DNA of 64,000 nt from Paractinoplanes bogorensis (GCF_018829635.1 NZ_JAHKKG010000010.1:389146-453145); one strand, 5' to 3'. Positions 16,220 to 25,023 are shown, counted from the first letter of the stretch. Notes: generated by a model not told the origin, from the letters alone. Made by a program: numbers and translations.

Positions 16220-16240
16220 TTAGTCAATCAAGATGACTAA
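16220..16240. promoter_or_regulatory. Inverted repeat, candidate TetR operator
   Basis: TTAGTCA (16220-16226) and TGACTAA (16234-16240) are perfect 7-base arms separated by 7 bases. They lie in the AT-richest part of the gap between the TetR gene and the importer operon, 44 bp before the regulator start. Size and placement fit a TetR dimer site. Confidence 0.5.
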
Positions 16241-16349
16241 GACCCTTGCTAAGCGATGAACAGCGCCCTACGCTCGGCACACCCGCCACGTCCGGACGGG
16301 GATTCGCACCGATCCGCTCCGCCAGCCGCGTACGTTGAGGAGTGCAGCC

Positions 16350-18044
16350 ATGTCGAGTTCTCATCTTCTTCCGCGCATGAAGCCGCGCGTTTGGATAGCC
16401 GCCGTCTCGCTGGTCGCGCTGGGGGCCTGCTCCACCGGCGGCGGCGCCGTCACCGACCGGTCCGCCGCGCCTTCAGCCCGGCCGGTCACCCAGGGTGGTT
16501 CGCTGGTCATCGGCGCCGAGCAGGAGCCGGACTGTGCCGACTGGATCGCGACCTGCGCCGGGGCCATCTGGGGCACCTACACGATGCAGGTGCCGACCAT
16601 CCCCCAGGTCTTCGACACCCGCAAGGTCGGCGGGGTGTGGGCGCCGGTGCCGTCGGACATGATGGCCGGCGAGCCGCAGGCCACCATGCAGGGCGGCAAG
16701 CAGGTCATCACCTACAAGATCAGCCCGAAGGCCGTGTGGTCGGACGGCAAACCGATCAGCTCGGCCGACCTGAAGTACACGGCGCTGCAGATCCGCGACG
16801 GCGACGACATCTTCGACAAGACCGGCTACGACCGCATCGAGAAGGTCGACACCCCCGACGCGGCCACCGCGGTGGTGACCCTCAAGAGCGCGTACGCGGG
16901 CTGGCGCAGCCTGTTCAGCGTCTACGGCGTGCTGCCGGCCCACCTGCTCGAGGGCAAGGACCGCGCCGCGATCATGAAGGACGGCTACTCGTTCAGCGGT
17001 GGCCCGTGGAAGATCGCGAGCTGGCAGAAGGGCACCTCGGTCACGCTGGTACCCAACGACAAGTACTGGGGCGACAAACCCAAGCTGGACAAGGTCACCT
17101 TCAGCTTCCTGCCGGACACCTCGGCCGCCTTCCAGGCCCTCAAGAGCGGCCAGGTCGACGCGCTCTACCCGTCGCCCCAGCTCGACGCGATCAACCAGAT
17201 CAAGGCCGGCCTGCCCGGCATCCAGTCGCAGGTCGATCCGCAGAGCGGCAGCCTCGAGGCGGTCTGGTTCAACAACGCGGCCGCCCCGTTCGACTCGGCG
17301 GCGGTGCGGCAGGCCTTCTCGTACGCGATCGACCGCAAGGCCATCGTCCAGCGCATCTACGGCGGGCTCGGCGTCACCCAGGTCGCGCAGAGCTTCAACA
17401 CCCCGATCGTCGGCGCCTACGCGGGTCAGGACTTCTCGGCCTACCAGCTGGACCTGGGCCAGGTCGACTCGCTGATGACCGGGGACGGCTGGGCCAAGGG
17501 CGCCGACGGCGTGTGGGCCAAGAGCGGCCAGCGCGCCGAGTTCACGATGGTCAGCCTGGCCGCCAACAAGCGCCGCGACCTGATGGTGCAGATCCTGCAG
17601 GAGCAGCTCAAGACGGCCGGCTTCGCGATGAGCGTCAAGACCGAGACCCCGGCCAACCTGTTCAGCAAGATCACTCCGAAGGGCGCCTACCAGGCCGGGC
17701 TGTGGTCGCTGGTCGACACCTTCCCCGACCCGACGCTGAGCGCGACCTTCAACTCGGCCAACATCCCGAGCGACGCCAACGGCTTCTCCGGCATCAACTT
17801 CATCCGGGCCAAGGCCGACGGGCTGGACGGGCTGCTCGAGAAGGTCGACACCACGCTGGAGGTGCCCGCCCGCACCGAGGCGGCCAAACAGGCCGACGCG
17901 GTCATCGCCAAGGACGCGCTCTCGCTGCCGCTCGACACCGTGCCGCTGGTGCTGCTCTGGGCCGACAAGGTCGGCGGACCGCTGGCCATCAACCCGGTCG
18001 AGGGTCCCTTCTGGAACCTGGAGCAGTGGGGCATCGCAAGCTGA
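16350..18044 (+). CDS. Dipeptide/oligopeptide-type ABC transporter substrate-binding lipoprotein
   Basis: This 564-residue SBP_bac_5-family protein has a lipobox (LVALGACS) and the family features VIGAEQEPDCADW, VWSDGKPISSADLKYT, KYWGDKPKLDKVTF and AFSYAIDRKAIVQRIYGG. It is tethered outside the membrane and captures peptides or similar small ligands. ATG 16350 is chosen because GAGG lies nine bases upstream; the in-frame TTG at 16335 overlaps that site. It is the first gene of a tight operon with two permeases, two ATPases and a dehydrogenase. The ligand may be a peptide given the nearby peptidases, but this family also binds opines, nickel complexes and sugars. Confidence 0.92.
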   Translation: MSSSHLLPRMKPRVWIAAVSLVALGACSTGGGAVTDRSAAPSARPVTQGGSLVIGAEQEPDCADWIATCAGAIWGTYTMQVPTIPQVFDTRKVGGVWAPVPSDMMAGEPQATMQGGKQVITYKISPKAVWSDGKPISSADLKYTALQIRDGDDIFDKTGYDRIEKVDTPDAATAVVTLKSAYAGWRSLFSVYGVLPAHLLEGKDRAAIMKDGYSFSGGPWKIASWQKGTSVTLVPNDKYWGDKPKLDKVTFSFLPDTSAAFQALKSGQVDALYPSPQLDAINQIKAGLPGIQSQVDPQSGSLEAVWFNNAAAPFDSAAVRQAFSYAIDRKAIVQRIYGGLGVTQVAQSFNTPIVGAYAGQDFSAYQLDLGQVDSLMTGDGWAKGADGVWAKSGQRAEFTMVSLAANKRRDLMVQILQEQLKTAGFAMSVKTETPANLFSKITPKGAYQAGLWSLVDTFPDPTLSATFNSANIPSDANGFSGINFIRAKADGLDGLLEKVDTTLEVPARTEAAKQADAVIAKDALSLPLDTVPLVLLWADKVGGPLAINPVEGPFWNLEQWGIAS

Positions 18045-19012
18045 TGGTCCGCTACGTCCTGCGCCGTCTCGTGGTGAGCGTGCCGGTCCTGCTGATCGCC
18101 TCGATGGTGCTCTTCTGGGCCGTCCGCAAGACCTTCGACCCGGTGGCCAAGCTGCGGCAGTCCCAGGACCCGCAGGCCGTGCAGCGCGCGATCGAGCAGC
18201 AGGGCCTGGACCGTTCCCTGCCCGAGCAGTACTGGCTCTGGCTACGGGCGTTCGCCGGTGGTGACTGGGGCAGCAGCAGCCGTACGGGCGAAGACGTGCG
18301 CTCGATGATCGTGCACGCGTTGTGGCCGACCGCGCAGCTCGCGTTCTGGAGCATCGCGGTCGCCACCGTCCTGGCCGCGCTGGTCGGCGTCTACTCGGCC
18401 GTACGGCAGTACTCCGGCGCCGACCACTTCTTCACCGGCCTGGCCTACGTGGGCATCTCGTTGCCGGCGTTCTGGTTCGGGCTGGTGCTGATCGACCTGC
18501 TGGCCGTCGGGCCGCGCCAGCGCTTCGGGCTGGCCGAGCCGCCGCTCTACTTCATCGGCCTGCACTCGAACGGACAGTCCGGCTTCGACCTCGACTACCT
18601 GCGTCATCTGGTGCTGCCGGTGGCCACCGTCTCGATCACCCTGGTCGCGACCTGGAGCCGGTTCGCCCGCTCGTCGATGCTCGACGCGCTGGCCAGCGAC
18701 TACGTGCGGACGGCGCGGGCCAAGGGCGTCCCGCGCCGCCGCGTCATCTGGCGGCACGCCGCGCGCAACTCGGCCGCACCGTTCCTGACCGTCGTCGCCC
18801 TGGACGCGGCGCTGCTCATCGGAGGACTCGTGGTCACCGAGCAGATCTTCGCCATCCCCGGCATGGGCCGCCTGTTCTTCGCCTCGCTCGGTTCCGGCGA
18901 CGTGTTCGTCCTGGTGCCGTGGATGCTGGTGGTCGCGGCGGCCATCGTGCTGTGCAACCTGCTGGCCGACATCGGTTACGCCCTTCTGGACCCGCGGGTG
19001 AGGCTGCGATGA
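18044..19012 (+). CDS. ABC transporter permease (DppB-like)
   Basis: The 322-residue inner-membrane protein begins YVLRRLVVSVPVLLIASMVLFW, the standard DppB N-terminus. About six transmembrane helices follow, with the EAA coupling motif in DYVRTARAKGVPRRRVIWRHAARN. It forms the channel with the next gene product. The ATG overlaps the upstream TGA by one base and its own stop overlaps the following start, so the operon is translationally coupled. Confidence 0.93.
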   Translation: MVRYVLRRLVVSVPVLLIASMVLFWAVRKTFDPVAKLRQSQDPQAVQRAIEQQGLDRSLPEQYWLWLRAFAGGDWGSSSRTGEDVRSMIVHALWPTAQLAFWSIAVATVLAALVGVYSAVRQYSGADHFFTGLAYVGISLPAFWFGLVLIDLLAVGPRQRFGLAEPPLYFIGLHSNGQSGFDLDYLRHLVLPVATVSITLVATWSRFARSSMLDALASDYVRTARAKGVPRRRVIWRHAARNSAAPFLTVVALDAALLIGGLVVTEQIFAIPGMGRLFFASLGSGDVFVLVPWMLVVAAAIVLCNLLADIGYALLDPRVRLR

Positions 19013-19872
19013 CGACGAGCGCGCCGGCCACCACCCGGCCCGGCTTCCTGCGCCGGTTCCTGCGGCACCGCCTGGCCGCGGCCGGGCTGATCATCCTGTT
19101 CGTGCTGCTGGTCGCCTGCTTCGGCGCCGACTGGCTCGCGCCGTTCGCCCGTGGCCACCAGGATCTGGCCCTCGGCCCGACCCCGCCCTCCGGCGCGCAC
19201 TGGCTGGGCACCGACGAGCTCGGGCGCGACCAGCTGACCGAGCTGATGTACGCGGGCCGCATCTCGCTGGCCATCGGCCTGGCCGTGGCGATCCTGTCCA
19301 CCGCCGTCGGCACCCTGCTCGGCGCGGTGGCCGGCTATCTGGGCGGGATCGGCAGCGAGGCGATCCTGCGGCTGACCGACCTGTTCCTGATCGTGCCCGG
19401 CATCGCCGTGCTGGCCCTGGCCCTGCAGGCGTTCGGCAGCTCGATGATCACGATCGTGCTGGTGCTGGCCGCGCTCGGCTGGACCTACATCGCCCGGGTG
19501 GTCCGCGGCCAGGTGCTATCGCTGCGCGAACGCGAGTTCGTCGAGGCGGCCCGCGGCATCGGCGCCTCCGGGGCCCGGATCATCTTCCGGCACCTGCTGC
19601 CCAACCTGGCCGGGGTGATCGCGGTCGGCATCTCGCTGTCGGTCGCGGCCGCGATCATCGCCGAGTCGACGCTGAGCTACCTCGGCTACGGCGTGCAGCC
19701 GCCGCAGACCAGCTGGGGCTCGCTGCTGAGCCAGGCGGCCGGCTATCTGGGCACGCCCCAGGCCTACCTGCTCTACACGCCGGGCCTGCTCATCCTGGTC
19801 GCGGTGCTGTGCGTGAACTTCATCGGCGACGGGCTGCGCGACGCCCTCGACCCGCGGGGACGGCAGCTGTGA
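19009..19872 (+). CDS. ABC transporter permease (DppC-like)
   Basis: The 287-residue protein has the OppC/DppC N-terminal helix (LAAAGLIILFVLLVACFGADWLAPF), the periplasmic HWLGTDELGRDQLTELMYAGRISL signature and a core of five more helices. The EAA loop is REFVEAARGIGASGARIIFRHLLPNL. It is the second half of the membrane channel of this importer. It overlaps its neighbours by four bases on each side. Confidence 0.93.
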   Translation: MTTSAPATTRPGFLRRFLRHRLAAAGLIILFVLLVACFGADWLAPFARGHQDLALGPTPPSGAHWLGTDELGRDQLTELMYAGRISLAIGLAVAILSTAVGTLLGAVAGYLGGIGSEAILRLTDLFLIVPGIAVLALALQAFGSSMITIVLVLAALGWTYIARVVRGQVLSLREREFVEAARGIGASGARIIFRHLLPNLAGVIAVGISLSVAAAIIAESTLSYLGYGVQPPQTSWGSLLSQAAGYLGTPQAYLLYTPGLLILVAVLCVNFIGDGLRDALDPRGRQL

Positions 19873-20867
19873 ACGAACCCCTGCTCGAGGTCACCGACCT
19901 GCGGGTCGACTACAAGACACACGCCGGTCCGGCCCATGTCGTCGACGGACTGTCGTTCCGGGTCGAGCCCGGTGAGACGCTGGGCATCGTCGGCGAGTCG
20001 GGGTCGGGCAAGACCATGACGTCGATGGCGATCCTCGGCCTGCTGCCCCGGGCGGCCCGGGTCTCCGGTTCGGTGCGCTTCGAAGGGCAGGAACTCGTCG
20101 GTCTCTCCGACCGCAGGCTGCGCGACATCCGGGGCCGCCGGATCGCCATGGTCTTCCAGGACGCGCTGGCCGCCCTCAACCCGGTGATGACCGTCGGCGA
20201 CCAGCTGACCGAGGCGATCCGGGTGCACCGGCGGCAGGCGACCCGGCGCGAGCTGACCACGCGGGCCACCGAGCTGCTCGAGCTGGTCGGGATTCCTTCT
20301 CCCGTACGGCGTCTGGCCCAGTTTCCGCACGAGTTCTCCGGCGGCATGCGGCAACGCGTCATGATCGCGATGAGCATCGCCAACGAGCCCCGCCTGATCA
20401 TCGCCGACGAGCCCACCACGGCCCTCGACGTCACCGTGCAGGCGCAGGTGCTCGATGTGCTCGGTGACGTGCAACGGCGTACGGGAGCCGCTCTGTTGCT
20501 CATCACCCACGACCTCGGGGTGGTGGCCGGGCTGGCCGATCGCGTGCTTGTGATGTACGGCGGTGACCAGATCGAACAGGGCGGCGTGGAGGACATCTTC
20601 TACACTCCGGCTCACCCCTACACGTCGGGGCTGCTGGCCTCGCTGCCCGCCATGCAGCGGCGGGTGCCGGGCGCCCGGCTGCACCAGATCGCCGGGCAGC
20701 CGCCCGCACCGACCGCCCTGCCACCCGGCTGCCGCTTCGCCGAACGCTGCCCGCACGCCGAACCGGGCCGGTGCGACCGGGCCAAACCGGAGCCGGTCGC
20801 CGTCTCCGCCACCCAGAAGGCGCGATGTGTGCGCGCCGGCGAGATCGCGGCGGAGGTGACCCGATGA
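19869..20867 (+). CDS. ABC transporter ATP-binding protein (DppD-like)
   Basis: This 332-residue ATPase has Walker A GESGSGKT, Q-loop MVFQDALAALNP, signature FSGGMRQRVMIAMSIA, Walker B LIIADEPTTALDV and the H-loop LLITHDLGVV. The C-terminal oligopeptide-ABC extension with a Cys-rich end (LPPGCRFAERCPHAEPGRCDRAKPE) is a conserved family feature thought to hold an iron-sulphur or metal site. It starts at a GTG overlapping the previous stop. It pairs with the next ATPase to drive uptake. Confidence 0.94.
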   Translation: MNEPLLEVTDLRVDYKTHAGPAHVVDGLSFRVEPGETLGIVGESGSGKTMTSMAILGLLPRAARVSGSVRFEGQELVGLSDRRLRDIRGRRIAMVFQDALAALNPVMTVGDQLTEAIRVHRRQATRRELTTRATELLELVGIPSPVRRLAQFPHEFSGGMRQRVMIAMSIANEPRLIIADEPTTALDVTVQAQVLDVLGDVQRRTGAALLLITHDLGVVAGLADRVLVMYGGDQIEQGGVEDIFYTPAHPYTSGLLASLPAMQRRVPGARLHQIAGQPPAPTALPPGCRFAERCPHAEPGRCDRAKPEPVAVSATQKARCVRAGEIAAEVTR

Positions 20868-21847
20868 GCTCGGCCCTGACCATCACCGACGTGACCAAGC
20901 ACTACCGGATCGGCGGCGGGCTGTTCGGGCGCGGACATCAGTCGGTGCAGGCGGTCAACCGGGTGAGCCTGTCGGTGCCCGCCGCCCAGACGTACGGGCT
21001 GGTCGGCGAGACCGGCTGCGGCAAGTCCAGCCTGGGCCGGTGCGTGGCCCGGCTGGCCGACCCCGACCAGGGCCGCGTGCTGGTGGGCGACACCGACGTC
21101 GGGCCGGCCGGCGGGGTGCCGCTGCGGACCGTACGGCGGTTGGTGCAGTTGGTCTTCCAGGACCCGTACGCGTCGCTCAACCCCCGGCTGACCGTCGAGC
21201 AGATGCTGACCGAGCCGCTGGTCATCCACGGCCTGCACGCCGGGCGGCGGCGGGAACGCGTACGGGATCTGCTGGCCATGGTCGGACTCGGCGCGTCCGC
21301 GGCCGACCGGTTCCCGCACGAGTTCTCCGGAGGCCAGCGGCAACGGCTCGGTATCGCCCGTGCCCTCGCCGTCGAGCCGCAGGTGCTCGTGCTCGACGAG
21401 CCGGTCAGCGCGCTCGACGTGAGCGTGCGGGCCGGGGTGCTCAACCTGCTGGCCGACCTGCAGGACGAGTTCGGCCTGACCTACCTGTTCATCGCGCACG
21501 ACCTGTCGGTCGTGCGGCATTCCAGTGCCACGGTGGGCGTGATGTATCTCGGCGGGGTGGTCGAGGAAGCGCCCACCGATCTACTTTTCGAGGCGCCCCG
21601 ACATCCGTACACGCAAGCCTTGCTCTCGGCCGTGCCCCTGGCCGACCCGCGACGGGAACGGGCGCGCGAGCGCATCGTGCTGACCGGTGACGTGCCGAGC
21701 CCGGTCGACCCGCCGTCGGGCTGCCGCTTCCGGACCCGGTGCTGGAAGGCGACCGAGATCTGCACGACCGAACCGCCCCTGCTGCTGGAGGTGGGCGACG
21801 GTCAGCGGGTCGCCTGTCACCACCCCGCCGTTCGAGGAGAGAACTGA
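20864..21847 (+). CDS. ABC transporter ATP-binding protein (DppF-like)
   Basis: This 327-residue ATPase has Walker A GETGCGKSS, Q-loop LVFQDPYASLNPRLTV, signature FSGGQRQRLGIARALA, Walker B VLVLDEPVSALDV and switch FIAHDLSVV. The C-terminal Cys motif (PSGCRFRTRCWKATEICTTEPP) is present. It forms a heterodimer with the preceding ATPase. The start overlaps the previous stop (ATGA), and only 3 bases separate its stop from the dehydrogenase gene. Confidence 0.94.
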   Translation: MSSALTITDVTKHYRIGGGLFGRGHQSVQAVNRVSLSVPAAQTYGLVGETGCGKSSLGRCVARLADPDQGRVLVGDTDVGPAGGVPLRTVRRLVQLVFQDPYASLNPRLTVEQMLTEPLVIHGLHAGRRRERVRDLLAMVGLGASAADRFPHEFSGGQRQRLGIARALAVEPQVLVLDEPVSALDVSVRAGVLNLLADLQDEFGLTYLFIAHDLSVVRHSSATVGVMYLGGVVEEAPTDLLFEAPRHPYTQALLSAVPLADPRRERARERIVLTGDVPSPVDPPSGCRFRTRCWKATEICTTEPPLLLEVGDGQRVACHHPAVRGEN

Positions 21848-21850
21848 GTC

Positions 21851-22927
21851 ATGGCGAGAATTGCGGTGATCCCGGGGGACGGCATCGGGCGTGAGGTGGT
21901 GCCCGAGGGCATCCGGGTGCTCGAAGCGGCGGCTTCGCTTCATGGCGTGCCGCTGGAGTTCGAGTGGTTCGACTTCGCCAGCGCCGACTACTGGACCCGG
22001 CACGGCACGATGCTGCCGGACGACTGGTTCGACCTGCTGCGGCCGTACGACGCGATCTTCTTCGGCGCGGTCGGCTGGCCCGAGGTGGTGCCCGACCACG
22101 TGTCGCTGTGGGGCAGCCTGCTGCAGTTCCGGCGCGGCTTCGACCAGTACGTCAACCTGCGCCCGTGCCGGTTGCTGCCGGGTGTGCCGAGCCCGCTGGC
22201 CGGACGGCAGGCCGGTGACATCGACTTCATCGTGGTGCGGGAGAACACCGAGGGCGAGTACTCGAGCATCGGCGGGCGGATGTTCGAGGGCACCGAGCGC
22301 GAACTCGTGGTGCAGCAGACCGTCATGACCCGCGTAGGGGTCGATCGGGTGCAGGCGTACGCGCTGGATCTGGCCGCCCGCCGCCCGGCCCGGCATCTCA
22401 CCTCGGCGACCAAGAGCAACGGCATCTCGATCTCGATGCCCTACTGGGACGAGCGCATGCGGCAGGCCGCCGAGCGCCGGCCCGAGGTGCGGGTCGACCA
22501 GTTCCACATCGACGCGCTCACCGCGCATCTGGTGCTCGACCCGGGGAAGTTCGACGTCATCGTGGCCAGCAACCTGTTCGGCGACATCCTCTCGGATCTC
22601 GGCCCCGCGCTGACCGGCACGCTCGGGGTGGCGCCGAGCGCGAACATCAACCCCGAGCGGACCTTCCCCAGCCTGTTCGAGCCGGTGCACGGCTCGGCCC
22701 CGGACATCGCGGGCCGCGGCATCGCCAACCCGATCGGCCAGATCTGGTGCGGCGCGCTGATGCTCGAACACCTCGGGCAGCCGCGCGCCGCCGCCGCGAT
22801 CGTGGCCGCCGTCGAGTCGGTGCTCACCGCGGGCACGCAGCTCACCCCCGATCTCGGCGGCGCCGCCCGGACCGAGGATCTGGGCCGGGCGATCGCCTCA
22901 GAGGTGGCTCGCGTAGAAGCCGGCTAG
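21851..22927 (+). CDS. Tartrate/D-malate dehydrogenase-type beta-decarboxylating dehydrogenase
   Basis: This 358-residue enzyme of the isocitrate/isopropylmalate dehydrogenase superfamily starts with IAVIPGDGIGREVVPEG. It has the WGSLLQFRRGFDQYVNLRP loop of the tartrate/D-malate branch, the VVRENTEGEYSSIGG active-site strand, the metal-binding DQFHIDALTAHLV and NLFGDILSDLG, and FEPVHGSAPDIAGRG. It would oxidise and decarboxylate D-malate, tartrate or 3-isopropylmalate using NAD+ and Mn/Mg. Placement at the end of a peptide-type importer operon is odd and suggests the imported compound yields a 2-hydroxy diacid. GAGG stands just before the ATG. Its last 30 bases overlap a convergent gene. Confidence 0.9.
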   Translation: MARIAVIPGDGIGREVVPEGIRVLEAAASLHGVPLEFEWFDFASADYWTRHGTMLPDDWFDLLRPYDAIFFGAVGWPEVVPDHVSLWGSLLQFRRGFDQYVNLRPCRLLPGVPSPLAGRQAGDIDFIVVRENTEGEYSSIGGRMFEGTERELVVQQTVMTRVGVDRVQAYALDLAARRPARHLTSATKSNGISISMPYWDERMRQAAERRPEVRVDQFHIDALTAHLVLDPGKFDVIVASNLFGDILSDLGPALTGTLGVAPSANINPERTFPSLFEPVHGSAPDIAGRGIANPIGQIWCGALMLEHLGQPRAAAAIVAAVESVLTAGTQLTPDLGGAARTEDLGRAIASEVARVEAG

Positions 22928-23806
22928 CCGGTCGACGGCGGCGTCCACGTATTCCGGGACGTCGTACATCTCGTAGTGCCGGGCGTCCGGGACCACCAGG
23001 CGGTCGACCGGGTTCGGGGCCAGCTTCCACAGCCGCTCGGCCGCCGTGTCGAACCCGGTGCCCTCCAGATGCTCGGCCAGCACCAGCTGCAGCGGCTGGG
23101 TCATGAGCTGGTCGACCAGGTGGAACGCGTCGAACCCGATCAGCAGCGAGTCGCCGCGGGTCAGCCGGCGGTTGGTCGAGCGCTCGTGACGGCCCCGGCC
23201 GGTGCGGTAGTAGGTGATCGCCTGCAGCAGGTCGACGTCGGTGACCCCGGCCGCGACCGCGTCGCCCATGGTGTCGGGCAGCCACTGCTCGCGGCTCAGT
23301 TCGCCGGTGCGGACCTCTTCGAGGCGTGCCTCGGCCAGGGCGTCGAGCGCGGCCGCCGGGCCGTCGGCCTGGAACCCGCGGAACGAGGCGCCGATCTCGC
23401 CCGGGTCGACCGCGCCGACCGCTTTGATGCGGTGGTCGGTGCGGGCGGTGAAGATCGCGTAGCCGCCGCCGGCGCAGATGCCGAGCACGCCGATGCGCTG
23501 CGGGTCGATGCCGGGGAGCGCGGTGAGGGCGTCGATCGCGTACGAGATGTCCTCGCTGCGCCGGTACGGGTCCTCCAGGTCACGGGGCTCGCCGCCGCTC
23601 TCGCCCTGGTGGGCCGGGTCGAACACGAGGGCCGCGATGCCGTGCGCGGCCAGCCGGGAAGCGTAGTTGGCGCCGATCTGCTCCTTCACGCTGCTGCCGG
23701 GCGTGGACAGCACGACGGCGCTCAGCGGGGCCGACGCGTCGAGTTCGTGGGGCAGGTGCAGTTCGGCGGCGAGCGTGATCGGTCCCCGCGGGATTTCGAC
23801 GTGCAT
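22898..23806 (-). CDS. Alpha/beta-hydrolase with Cys nucleophile elbow (dienelactone-hydrolase-like)
   Basis: The 302-residue protein matches YcjY/dienelactone-hydrolase-like proteins: VVLSTPGSSVKEQIGANYASRLAAHGIAALVFDPAHQGES, then GVLGICAGGGYA, then PDARHYEMYDVPEYV with the likely His. The elbow reads G-x-C-x-G-G, so the nucleophile would be cysteine as in dienelactone hydrolase, rather than serine. ATG 23806 has AAGGGG upstream; an ATG at 23839 would place its start within the promoter region. It is divergent from a MarR regulator, which probably controls it, and its 3' end overlaps the dehydrogenase gene by 30 bp. The substrate is unknown. Confidence 0.85.
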   Translation of the reverse strand: MHVEIPRGPITLAAELHLPHELDASAPLSAVVLSTPGSSVKEQIGANYASRLAAHGIAALVFDPAHQGESGGEPRDLEDPYRRSEDISYAIDALTALPGIDPQRIGVLGICAGGGYAIFTARTDHRIKAVGAVDPGEIGASFRGFQADGPAAALDALAEARLEEVRTGELSREQWLPDTMGDAVAAGVTDVDLLQAITYYRTGRGRHERSTNRRLTRGDSLLIGFDAFHLVDQLMTQPLQLVLAEHLEGTGFDTAAERLWKLAPNPVDRLVVPDARHYEMYDVPEYVDAAVDRLAGFYASHL

Positions 23807-23823
23807 GGAACAACCCCTTTCGT

Positions 23824-23835
23824 TTCCGTACGGAA
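23824..23835. promoter_or_regulatory. 12-bp palindrome, candidate MarR operator
   Basis: TTCCGTACGGAA is a perfect palindrome 17 bases before the hydrolase start. The half-site GTACGG recurs on the opposite strand at about 23851-23856 (ACCGTAC). Two related sites across a 79-bp divergent promoter fit a MarR-type regulator. Confidence 0.45.
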
Positions 23836-23872
23836 TCACGATAGTTCGAAACCGTACTAGTTGCCACCGGCC

Positions 23873-23878
23873 TAGAAT
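23873..23878 (+). promoter_or_regulatory. -10 box directly before the MarR start codon
   Basis: TAGAAT matches five of six bases of the -10 consensus and ends 7 bases before the ATG at 23886. A transcript would start at or next to the A of the start codon. No Shine-Dalgarno sequence precedes the ATG, so the message is probably leaderless. Confidence 0.4.
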
Positions 23879-23885
23879 TGATCAC

Positions 23886-24299
23886 ATGTCGGTTGATGCC
23901 GCAGGTCTGTGGAGGTTGAACCACCGCCTGCTCACCGTGGTGCTGGACGCGTGCACCGCCGACCTGGCCGAGCTCGGGCTGGACACCAAGGAGTTCTTCG
24001 TGCTGGCCGAGGTGGCGACGTCGCCCTACCCGGCCGAGCTCGCGTCCACGCTCGTCATCTCCAAGGCGAGCATGACCGCGTACGTACGGAATCTGGTCGC
24101 CCTGGGTTTTCTGCGGCGCGAGATCGACGACGCCGACCTGCGCCGACACCGGCTCGAGCTGACTCCCACCGGGGTGGCGGCCCGCGACCGCGCCCTGGCC
24201 GTGCTCGCCGCCGAGTTCGACCGGCGACTCGACAAGATCACGTCACATGACCGCTCCGAGCTGGCCCGCATCCTGCTCGCCCTGACCGCCGCGGATTGA
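23886..24299 (+). CDS. MarR-family transcriptional regulator
   Basis: The 137-residue protein has a MarR winged helix: LWRLNHRLLTVVLDACTADLAELGLDTKEFFVLAEVATSPYPAELASTLVISKASMTAYVRNLVALGFLRREIDDADLRRHRLELTPTGVA. It is slightly short but complete. It is divergent from the Cys-nucleophile hydrolase, with a 12-bp palindrome between them, and probably represses that gene and itself. Its start appears leaderless. Confidence 0.9.
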   Translation: MSVDAAGLWRLNHRLLTVVLDACTADLAELGLDTKEFFVLAEVATSPYPAELASTLVISKASMTAYVRNLVALGFLRREIDDADLRRHRLELTPTGVAARDRALAVLAAEFDRRLDKITSHDRSELARILLALTAAD

Positions 24300-24333
24300 C
24301 CCGGTTCCCACAACACGGTGTCGAATCGCCACC

Positions 24334-25023
24334 ATGAAACCCACCGTCGTCCTCGTCCACGGGGCCTTCGCCGAGTCGGCCAGTTGGAGCGGGGTGATCG
24401 AGCGCCTGCCGGGCTACCCGGTCGTCGCCGCGCCCAACCCGCTGCGCAGCCTGACCGGCGACGCCGCCGTCGTCTCCAGCCTGCTCGCCACGATCAGCGG
24501 GCCGGTCGTGCTCGTCGGCCACTCGTACGGGGGCGCGGTCATCTCGAACGCCGCCGTCGGGCACGACCACGTGCGGGCGCTGGTGTTCGTCGCCGGGTTC
24601 GCGCCCGAGGCCGGGGAGAGCATCGGCGCGCTGTCCGGAAAATTCCCCGGCAGCACCCTGGGCGAGACGCTGCGCGAGGTGCCCCTGCCGGACGGGACGG
24701 TCGACCTCTACATCCGGCCCGAGAAGTTCCACCAGCAGTTCGCGGCCGACCTCACGCCCGAACGCGCCGCGATCGACGCCGCCACCCAGCGCCCGCTCAA
24801 CACCACGGCGCTCAACGAGGGCTCCGGCGAACCGGCCTGGAAAACCGTGCCGTCCTGGTTCGTCTATCCCGAACTCGACTACAACATCCCGCTCGCCGCG
24901 CACCGTTTCATGGCCGAGCGCGCCGGTGCCCGGATCAGCGTGGAACTGCCCGGGGCGTCGCACGCCATCCCGGCCTCTTCGCCGGCCGCGGTGGCCGAGG
25001 TCATCGTGAAAGCGGCGAGCTGA
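24334..25023 (+). CDS. Alpha/beta-hydrolase (salicylate-esterase/EstC-like)
   Basis: The 229-residue hydrolase starts VVLVHGAFAESASWSGVIERL and has the nucleophile elbow VLVGHSYGGAVISNAA. A cap-less short fold and a C-terminal GASHAIPASSPAAVAEVI bearing the likely His follow. The same family includes plant-type methylesterases and hydroxynitrile lyases. It follows the MarR gene by 34 bp and overlaps the DUF5996 gene by one base, so the two downstream genes are coupled. The substrate is unknown. Confidence 0.88.
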   Translation: MKPTVVLVHGAFAESASWSGVIERLPGYPVVAAPNPLRSLTGDAAVVSSLLATISGPVVLVGHSYGGAVISNAAVGHDHVRALVFVAGFAPEAGESIGALSGKFPGSTLGETLREVPLPDGTVDLYIRPEKFHQQFAADLTPERAAIDAATQRPLNTTALNEGSGEPAWKTVPSWFVYPELDYNIPLAAHRFMAERAGARISVELPGASHAIPASSPAAVAEVIVKAAS

